DNA of 10,145 nucleotides from DASWFI01 sp036394315 (lineage in GTDB: Bacteria; Patescibacteriota; Doudnabacteria; UBA920; O2-02-FULL-48-8). The stretch is from the NCBI GenBank assembly GCA_036394315.1, contig DASWFI010000140.1, positions 1 to 10,145 of the forward strand, written 5' to 3'. The translations under genes and the position numbers were made by a program. The notes beneath the pieces are model-generated. The model was not told where the DNA came from, ran no database searches, and saw nothing but the letters and a program-made list of their open reading frames with translations. The number at the start of each line of letters is the position of its first letter. Within the stretch, counting starts at the first letter, position 1. Of this stretch, positions 6,337-10,145 are shown piece after piece.

Positions 6337-6350
6337 TTCTGGGTCCAAAT
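6274..6350. promoter_or_regulatory. Divergent operator region with 14-bp palindrome
   Basis: The gap between the coiled-coil gene and the HTH gene holds a perfect 14-bp palindrome, ATTTGAATTCAAAT (6313-6326). It is flanked by inverted copies of ATTTGGAYCC: plus strand 6277-6286 and minus strand 6350-6341. On plus, TATATTTG (6274-6281) matches the -7 consensus, with TTTTTG ending at 6259 as a short-spaced -33. On minus, CATATTTG overlaps the other copy. The layout suggests two opposed promoters sharing an operator. The binding protein is inferred to be the adjacent HTH protein. Confidence 0.5.
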
Positions 6351-6373
6351 ATGGATAAAAATACAATTCAACG

Positions 6374-6592
6374 ATGAAACTGACAAACATTGCTATACAG
6401 GCTATACTCAAACATTCGCCGGGTATAAAATCAAAGCTCGCTCTTGCGCTCAGTTGCAGTGAAGGATCGATCAACCGGTATATCAGGGAGAATGACGACA
6501 ATCTCACGAAAGCTGCAGCCCTGGAAGTAATTCGAAAAGAAACCGGATTGAGAGAAGAAGACATTTTGGAGAAAGAATCAACAGCATCGTAA
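6374..6592 (+). CDS. Small helix-turn-helix DNA-binding protein
   Basis: A 72-aa protein. Residues 16-40 (GIKSKLALALSCSEGSINRYI) have the pattern of a helix-turn-helix, with LALALSCS as first helix and turn and EGSINRYIREN as recognition helix. A second helical region follows (NLTKAAALEVIRKETGL), ending in an acidic tail (REEDILEKE). Small proteins of this shape occur in Chitinophagaceae genomes, often near mobile or phage-like DNA. I do not know a characterised member. It is divergent from the coiled-coil gene across an operator-like intergenic region, as in lysogeny or plasmid copy-control switches, so autoregulation is likely. No intrinsic terminator with a T run follows on the plus strand; a row of hairpins does. 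Confidence 0.72.
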   Translation: MKLTNIAIQAILKHSPGIKSKLALALSCSEGSINRYIRENDDNLTKAAALEVIRKETGLREEDILEKESTAS

Positions 6593-6630
6593 CGATGGCA
6601 AAAATAACCTCCCGGTTTTTAAAAAGAGGG

Positions 6631-6782
6631 GCCTTTAAAGGCTGCATACAAATAAAAAGCCAGCAGAGTAACCTGCTGGCTTAGAAAAATCCCCGGTATA
6701 GTACCGGGGATGCAAGCCTCTTTAAGAGGCCAATGTGAAGACATTTTCATGTCCAATTAAAAGCCAGGGCTTAGAAAAGCCC
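6631..6782. repeat. Series of perfect stem-loops between convergent genes
   Basis: Five stem-loops follow one another within 152 bases: GCCTTTAAAGGC (6631-6642); a 10-bp stem AAGCCAGCAG/CTGCTGGCTT (6657-6666 and 6673-6682); a 10-bp stem ATCCCCGGTA/TACCGGGGAT with a 3-base loop (6689-6711); GCCTCT-TTA-AGAGGC (6716-6730); and GGGCTT-AGAA-AAGCCC (6767-6782). The context AAAAGCCAG...GGCTTAGAAAA appears around both the second and the last. The array sits between the convergent HTH and zinc-ribbon genes and has no coding support. It could be stacked terminators, a structured RNA or a replication or mobility site. Confidence 0.6.
6651..6682 (-). terminator. Likely intrinsic terminator for the zinc-ribbon gene
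   Basis: Read on the minus strand, the 10-bp stem AAGCCAGCAG/CTGCTGGCTT is followed at once by TTTTTATT (6658-6651). This is a typical intrinsic terminator, about 110 bases past the stop at 6792. There is no T run on the plus-strand side. Confidence 0.6.
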
Positions 6783-6791
6783 ATTACTTCT

Positions 6792-6941
6792 CTAGATCTT
6801 TGCCCTACAATGCCCGCAAATCCAGAAATGGAAGCATTTGAGATTCTTAGGATACCTGACAGCACCTCTAACGCGGATGGTCCTACAGAATACTTCCCTC
6901 ATCGTTCGTTTGCAGGTAGGGCAAATTTTCGCTACTTTCAT
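6792..6941 (-). CDS. 49-aa zinc-ribbon-type protein
   Basis: The ATG at 6941-6939 gives 49 residues: two CxxC knuckles, Cys7-Pro-Thr-Cys10 and Cys42-Gly-His-Cys45, separated by 31 residues, with further Cys19 and Cys36 and a basic middle part (CRTIRVRGAVRYPKNLKC). This is the pattern of a small zinc ribbon that could bind nucleic acid or act as an adaptor. An in-frame start at 6995 exists, but ATG 6941 has a strong Shine-Dalgarno GGAGG (6955-6951) nine bases away, which is rare in this phylum and favours translation here. A hairpin at 6959-6980 lies just upstream of that site. The gene is too short for common ORF cut-offs. The exact family is unknown. The two overlapping plus-strand frames look like antisense shadows. 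Confidence 0.6.
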   Translation of the reverse strand: MKVAKICPTCKRTMREVFCRTIRVRGAVRYPKNLKCFHFWICGHCRAKI

Positions 6942-6958
6942 TATTAATGTCCTCCTTG

Positions 6959-6987
6959 ATCCCGGGTTTTTTACCGGGATTATTTTT
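6959..6987 (+). terminator. Terminator-like hairpin upstream of the zinc-ribbon gene
   Basis: ATCCCGG (6959-6965), an 8-base loop with a T run, CCGGGAT (6974-6980), then TATTTTT on the plus strand. It would stop plus-strand transcripts coming from the HTH side. In minus-strand mRNA the same hairpin sits a few bases before the GGAGG site and could affect translation. It resembles the hairpin at 6689-6711 (ATCCCCGG/CCGGGGAT). Confidence 0.5.
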
Positions 6988-7028
6988 GGACACAAAAAGG
7001 CTTATTCCTTTTTGAAAGGATACTAAAA

Positions 7029-7163
7029 ATGTGTACGAGAAGTAACACCCGTAAAAAAAGCCGGTGGAATAGAAAGGAAATGCAGGTTGGTGAAATAGAA
7101 GGAATGCAATTTAGTGATTTTATCCAACTCTCCCAATCTCCAGTAGTGTTTCAGTTTGAATAA
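7029..7163 (+). CDS. Possible 44-aa basic ORF
   Basis: The ATG at 7029 opens 44 codons starting MCTRSNTRKKSRWNRKEMQV and ending PVVFQFE. The first half is strongly basic. AAAGGA (7015-7020), eight bases before the ATG, is a plausible Shine-Dalgarno sequence. No promoter consensus is evident, and a hairpin (AAAAAGG 6994-7000 / CCTTTTT 7007-7013) lies upstream. No family is recognised. The start context is the only positive evidence, so chance is a real alternative. The stretch 7164-7214 after it holds nothing recognisable. Confidence 0.25.
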   Translation: MCTRSNTRKKSRWNRKEMQVGEIEGMQFSDFIQLSQSPVVFQFE

Positions 7164-7214
7164 TATTGATTTTAGATGTTTGACCGGAAAGGCCAGGGCT
7201 GAAAGTCTTTCTGC

Positions 7215-7252
7215 AAAAAAAGGCCTAAATAGCTAAAAAAGCCGCTAAGGCC
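7215..7252 (-). terminator. Intrinsic terminator after the HEPN-like gene
   Basis: On the minus strand GGCCT (7252-7248) pairs with AGGCC (7226-7222), with an inner AGC/GCT pairing, followed by seven T's (7221-7215). It lies about 19 bases beyond the stop codon at 7271, ending the two-gene minus operon. Confidence 0.75.
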
Positions 7253-7270
7253 AGATGGGGACAAACGCAA

Positions 7271-7684
7271 TTACTTAGCTTCTTCCAGCTTTACTCCTTG
7301 TGTAATAATATATTTTCTGAAATCCCGGAAACATTTAATTGCATGTCTATGGTCGGCCTCTCTTAGCTTATTAAATGTATCTACATTCCCCATACCATCA
7401 TATCTTGCGGTTTGAGAATAGTGGAATAAAATCATGTAATTATTGTAGGCGGTATCTGAAAGAGGCATTGTTGGATTGTGAGACCCACGCTTAATATTTC
7501 TGTTTATCTCAACATGATGTGAACCGATCTTTTTTTTTCTAAGCGTTGCAAGGGCTTTTAGATAATGAACAGACACATAAAAGAGACACGTTAGCTTCCA
7601 ATCGAAATAAGTATCTGGGAACTGTTGGCAAATCGTTTCATAAAAGATATGATTATGATTTGCATGGTTAACAAATTCATCCAT
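7271..7684 (-). CDS. HEPN-like protein, second gene of a two-gene unit
   Basis: An all-helical 137-aa protein. Helix one is about residues 9-20, and helix two about 27-48 (FDWKLTCLFYVSVHYLKALA), which has the W/Y-rich pattern seen where HEPN-fold proteins carry YYAxxH-type sequence. A loop with SHHVEINRN (55-63) follows, then helix three with YNNYMILFHYSQTARYDG (80-97), then a last helix with READHRHAIKCFRDFRKYI (108-126). The order SH-x-x-x-x-NR, then L/Y-rich helix, then S-x-x-ARYD is what I associate with uncharacterised HEPN-like proteins. R108-x5-H114 could serve as the Rx4-6H RNase motif, but this is not certain. HEPN proteins are common in toxin-antitoxin and defence loci. It starts 19 bases after the unknown gene upstream, is followed by a terminator, and is A/T-rich. 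A structure search could change the call. Confidence 0.6.
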   Translation of the reverse strand: MDEFVNHANHNHIFYETICQQFPDTYFDWKLTCLFYVSVHYLKALATLRKKKIGSHHVEINRNIKRGSHNPTMPLSDTAYNNYMILFHYSQTARYDGMGNVDTFNKLREADHRHAIKCFRDFRKYIITQGVKLEEAK

Positions 7685-7703
7685 ACGGATAAGGCTAAGT
7701 TAT

Positions 7704-8201
7704 TTAGGCTACTTTATCAAATGCACTTTTCAATCCATCTGGAATGAACTGAAAATATACTTCAATTTTCTCTGCAAGATCGAAGGTATAATAAAGACTC
7801 AAAAAATTCAATACTTCTTCTCTATTTTTAAAGGTGTCTTTATGCAATACAATACCATATGATAAAGAATTGTTAGTGCTTGAAATTTTATACGCACCCT
7901 TAATGAAATTGTTTTCAATGCCTTTTTTAAAGAAGATATTCATTAGCCCTTCGACCGATTTTAATAAGACTCCTTCGGCATTTGAATGGATGGAAAGTAT
8001 CCCTTCAATTGGATTTGTGAGCCACTGTTCAAGCTCTTGGACCAGGGCGGTTTTTGCTCCCATCTGGAGCATATTTTCCCCATCATTCACATCCTTAAAA
8101 TGACCATGTAAGTACTGCTTATACGCAACAATAAAGTCTTGTAGACCGCCGCTAGGTTGCGCTCCCGCTGGGCCAGAAGATATAATTGATTGATTAGACA
8201 T
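7704..8201 (-). CDS. Unknown 165-aa protein, first gene of the HEPN-like operon
   Basis: I recognise no family. Residues 1-20 are low in complexity (Ser, Gly, Pro, Ala, Gln). About 22-65 look helical (LQDFIVAYKQYLHGHF, LVQELEQWLTN). The middle (SVEGLMNIFFKKGIENNFIK) is helical too. The last third appears alpha/beta (SYGIVLHKDTFKNREEVLNF, IEVYFQFIPDGL). There is no signal peptide, membrane helix or metal-binding cluster. The GS-x10-DxD signature of MNT nucleotidyltransferases, the classic HEPN partner, is absent. The ATG at 8201 is the natural start, and the stop lies 19 bases before the HEPN-like gene, so co-transcription is likely. It may act as a partner, sensor or antitoxin, purely by context. 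No clear promoter consensus was found in the 218-base gap to 8420 on the minus strand. Confidence 0.7.
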   Translation of the reverse strand: MSNQSIISSGPAGAQPSGGLQDFIVAYKQYLHGHFKDVNDGENMLQMGAKTALVQELEQWLTNPIEGILSIHSNAEGVLLKSVEGLMNIFFKKGIENNFIKGAYKISSTNNSLSYGIVLHKDTFKNREEVLNFLSLYYTFDLAEKIEVYFQFIPDGLKSAFDKVA

Positions 8202-8395
8202 GATTTAGAAAGAAATACGCAATCGATTTGGAAATAAGGTTTGTGCTAATAAACGCTAACATACATATAAAAGTTTTACCCCGACATTAAAATGTAGAAA
8301 AATTAACCAAATAGATGTAAATCCGTGCCCTTTTATAAACGAAATATTACGCCGTAAGTCAATTATATTCAAACTGGGACACTACCCAATCTTCC

Positions 8396-8403
8396 TATCT
8401 TTG
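8396..8403 (+). promoter_or_regulatory. -7 element of the serine ammonia-lyase gene, TATCTTTG
   Basis: TATCTTTG matches TAnnTTTG exactly and ends 16 bases before the TTG start at 8420. CTG at 8375-8377, 18 bases upstream, may be a weak -33 element. The rest of the 8202-8395 gap shows only A/T-rich sequence. Confidence 0.65.
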
Positions 8404-8419
8404 TCAAAACTCAATTCCC

Positions 8420-9847
8420 TTGCCACACGAATCCATTTCCGTATTCGATATGTTCAAAATAGGGATCGGTCCCTCCAGTTCTCATACCCTCGGACCTTGG
8501 AGAGCGGCCCAGCGATTCACCGACTCCCTGGCGCAGCAATCCGCTCTTTCCCAACTCGTCACCCTACAGGTCTTATTATACGGCTCCCTGGCCAAAACCG
8601 GCAAAGGACACGGCACGGATGTAGCCATACAACTGGGCCTGGCAGGGGAAGACCCCGTCACCTTCGATATCGGCCTGATCGATTCTACCATACAGGATAT
8701 CCTCACCCGCAAACGACTCCGGATAAAAGGTTCGCAGGAAATTGACTTCGACCCCATTACAGATATTTCCTTCCTATATACTGAGACCCTTCCCTATCAC
8801 CCCAATGCCATGACCTTCCTGGCTACCCTCCGAAACGGAGCGCAGCTGGCCGAGACCTGGTATTCTATTGGCGGCGGATTTGTAAAGAAGGAAGGGGAGG
8901 AGACTGGTGGCAACACGACCGTGCAGTTACCCTTCCCCATCGACACCAATGCGGACCTCCTGCACTGGTGCCGGAAGACAGGTATGAGCATCAGCGAAGT
9001 GGTTATGGAAAATGAAAGCGCCTGGCGTTCGGAAACGGCGACCCGCGCCGGAGTCCTGAATATCTGGCGGGTCATGAAGGAATGTATCTACCGGGGCTGC
9101 CATTCCGAAGGAATGCTCCCGGGTGGGCTGAACGTCCAGCGCCGGGCAGCGGCCCTTAACAAAAAACTGATCGGGGGCCGGACCTACCATGACTTCGAAT
9201 CCTGGGTAGGGGCCATCCGGGCCGGAGGCAATGACTTCAAATATATCCTGGATTGGGTGAGCTGTTTTGCCCTGGCCGTCAATGAAGAGAACGCCTCTTT
9301 CGGGAGAGTGGTTACTGCCCCTACCAACGGGGCCGCGGGCGTGATCCCTGCCGTTCTGCAATATTATGCCATGTTCTGTGACGGGCTACAAGAAGATAAG
9401 GTCATCCAGTTTATACTGACAGCCTCCGAAATAGGGAGTATCTTCAAAAAGGGGGCTACTATTTCCGCTGCGATGGGCGGATGTCAGGCCGAGATCGGCG
9501 TCTCTTCCGCGATGGCCGCGGCAGCCCTGACAGAATGTATGGGCGGATCTCAGCGCCAGGCGATGATGGCCGCAGAGATCGCCATGGAACACCATCTGGG
9601 ACTGACTTGCGACCCCATCGGCGGATTGGTGCAGATCCCCTGCATCGAACGAAATACCATGGGCGCCATTAAAGCTATCACCGCCTCCCAACTGGCCCTG
9701 CAGAGCACACCCGATTTTGCAAAAGTATCCCTGGATGCGGTCATCAGCACCATGTGGAGCACGGCACAGGACATGAACAGTAAATACAAGGAGACTTCCG
9801 ATGGAGGCCTGGCTGTCCAGATCCCGCTGGGGTTGAGTGAATGTTAG
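8420..9847 (+). CDS. sdaA: L-serine ammonia-lyase (L-serine dehydratase), iron-sulfur, single chain
   Basis: A 475-aa enzyme that deaminates L-serine to pyruvate and ammonia using a 4Fe-4S cluster. The beta domain comes first: GIGPSSSHTLGPWRAAQRF (15-33) and KTGKGHGTDVAI (59-70), with a GGGFV at 151-155. The alpha domain carries the three cluster cysteines Cys355 (GGCQAEIGVSS), Cys397 (LTCDPIGG) and Cys408 (IPCIERN), plus TAPTNGAAGVIPAVLQYY (299-316). The very last residue is Cys475, matching the C-terminal cysteine that in the Legionella enzyme folds back onto the cluster as a tail-in-mouth ligand. A TTG start is proposed because ESISVFDMFKIGIG aligns with the usual N-terminus and the only nearby ATG (8450) would cut into it; the promoter at 8396-8403 agrees. 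The gene is complete and more G/C-rich than its left neighbours. Confidence 0.95.
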   Translation: MPHESISVFDMFKIGIGPSSSHTLGPWRAAQRFTDSLAQQSALSQLVTLQVLLYGSLAKTGKGHGTDVAIQLGLAGEDPVTFDIGLIDSTIQDILTRKRLRIKGSQEIDFDPITDISFLYTETLPYHPNAMTFLATLRNGAQLAETWYSIGGGFVKKEGEETGGNTTVQLPFPIDTNADLLHWCRKTGMSISEVVMENESAWRSETATRAGVLNIWRVMKECIYRGCHSEGMLPGGLNVQRRAAALNKKLIGGRTYHDFESWVGAIRAGGNDFKYILDWVSCFALAVNEENASFGRVVTAPTNGAAGVIPAVLQYYAMFCDGLQEDKVIQFILTASEIGSIFKKGATISAAMGGCQAEIGVSSAMAAAALTECMGGSQRQAMMAAEIAMEHHLGLTCDPIGGLVQIPCIERNTMGAIKAITASQLALQSTPDFAKVSLDAVISTMWSTAQDMNSKYKETSDGGLAVQIPLGLSEC

Positions 9848-10053
9848 TCTTCGCTATCCGCTTCCTTTGTCAATATTTTAACAAAGGAAAAGGCTTGCGA
9901 GCTAAGCTCTGACGGTTGCTTAGTAAGCTCATCCGGTTGATAGAGATATTTTATGGCCAGGTAGAAGGGTTTCCATTGATCTTTCAGGAAAATGTTTTTT
10001 TCTCCCACCGATATCGAGGCTTCCTCCACCCCGGGCGGGGTTCCCCACGACAT
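9844..10053 (-). CDS. Small protein of unknown function
   Basis: The ATG at 10053-10051 gives 69 residues, with no recognisable domain. The sequence looks protein-like: an N-terminal Gly/Pro-rich part, a central LKDQWKPFYLAIKYLYQPDE and an acidic end (LTKEADSED). There is no signal peptide or membrane helix. Its stop overlaps the stop region of the convergent serine ammonia-lyase gene by four bases. A palindromic operator-like site starts seven bases upstream of the ATG. A 9-bp inverted repeat at 9862-9889 lies within its last codons, which could mean that part of the ORF is a terminator region rather than coding. It may belong to a unit continuing past the right edge. Confidence 0.45.
   Translation of the reverse strand: MSWGTPPGVEEASISVGEKNIFLKDQWKPFYLAIKYLYQPDELTKQPSELSSQAFSFVKILTKEADSED
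9862..9889. terminator. 9-bp stem-loop after the serine ammonia-lyase gene
   Basis: TTCCTTTGT (9862-9870) pairs perfectly with ACAAAGGAA (9881-9889) around a 10-base A/T loop, 15 bases past the stop. No T run follows on either strand, so termination here is only plausible. Confidence 0.35.
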
Positions 10054-10059
10054 TTTTCA

Positions 10060-10106
10060 TGACTATAATTTTATAGTCAAATTTTTTAACAACGTTTTTA
10101 TAGTCA
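10060..10106. promoter_or_regulatory. Operator-like TTATAGTCA inverted repeat plus extra half-site
   Basis: TGACTATAA (10060-10068), two T's, and TTATAGTCA (10071-10079) form a perfect 20-bp inverted repeat. A third TTATAGTCA lies at 10098-10106, 27 bases on in direct orientation. On the minus strand the third site reads TTGACTATAA, so it could also be a promoter element. The site lies between the small ORF at 9844-10053 and whatever gene lies beyond the right edge. The regulator is not in the window. Confidence 0.55.
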
Positions 10107-10145
10107 ACTTGAGTGTTGAGCGCTCGATTCGCATATTAGCCTTTG

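Noticed and set aside
6337..6564. N-terminal part of the minus ORF 6229-6564 as an independent gene
   Set aside because: It is antisense to the HTH gene; only the part from the ATG at 6336 looks protein-like and is treated as the 5' segment of the coiled-coil gene.
6631..6782. CRISPR array
   Set aside because: The hairpins differ in sequence and spacing; there are no regular repeats and spacers and no cas gene.
6735..7026. Two plus-strand ORFs of 70 and 62 codons
   Set aside because: They overlap the zinc-ribbon gene in antisense, have no start context and no recognisable protein pattern.
5486..8201. Complete prophage or integrative element
   Set aside because: No integrase, capsid, replication or mobilisation gene and no flanking attachment repeats or tRNA are visible.
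8482..9789. Several minus-strand ORFs and short plus-strand ORFs inside the serine ammonia-lyase gene
   Set aside because: Shadows in a G/C-rich gene; the 475-aa frame carries all catalytic motifs.

Overview
The window looks like chromosomal DNA of a Bacteroidota bacterium, most likely Chitinophagaceae-like. Three promoters carry the Bacteroidota -7 element TAnnTTTG (4449-4456, 4897-4904, 8396-8403). Leaders are very short and mostly lack Shine-Dalgarno sequences. One protein joins an HU/CCDC81-type N-terminus to a SPOR-like C-terminus, an architecture known from this phylum. No tRNA, rRNA or CRISPR array is visible.

Layout. (1) 1-375: the edge of an IS3-family insertion sequence (start of orfA, minus strand) abuts the C-terminal remnant of an amidohydrolase. 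(2) 338-2729, minus, A/T-rich: a tight two-gene cassette of an MBOAT O-acyltransferase and a membrane-anchored SGNH-type protein, a pairing typical of cell-surface polysaccharide O-acylation. (3) 2826-4827, more G/C-rich: a cupin (DUF985-like) and the HU/SPOR membrane protein on minus, then a divergent two-TM protein on plus. (4) 4919-5455: an FKBP-type prolyl isomerase lipoprotein with a clear promoter and terminator. (5) 5486-8201, A/T-rich accessory stretch: a coiled-coil gene whose 5' end appears to lie in another frame across a T7 run, a divergent small HTH protein with a palindromic operator between them, a series of perfect hairpins, a 49-aa zinc-ribbon protein, a possible 44-aa ORF, and a two-gene unit made of an unknown protein and a HEPN-like protein with its own terminator. 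(6) 8420-9847: one-chain iron-sulfur L-serine ammonia-lyase. (7) 9844-10145: a small unknown minus ORF below an operator built from TTATAGTCA half-sites.

Housekeeping-type genes (cupin, HU/SPOR, serine ammonia-lyase) alternate with A/T-rich accessory blocks, and a truncated gene and an IS edge lie at one flank. The least explained part is 5486-8201. Its mix of a divergent regulator pair, small DNA-binding or zinc proteins, structured noncoding DNA and a HEPN-like operon would fit a decayed mobile element or a small defence or toxin-antitoxin locus, but no integrase, capsid or known effector is visible to prove either.
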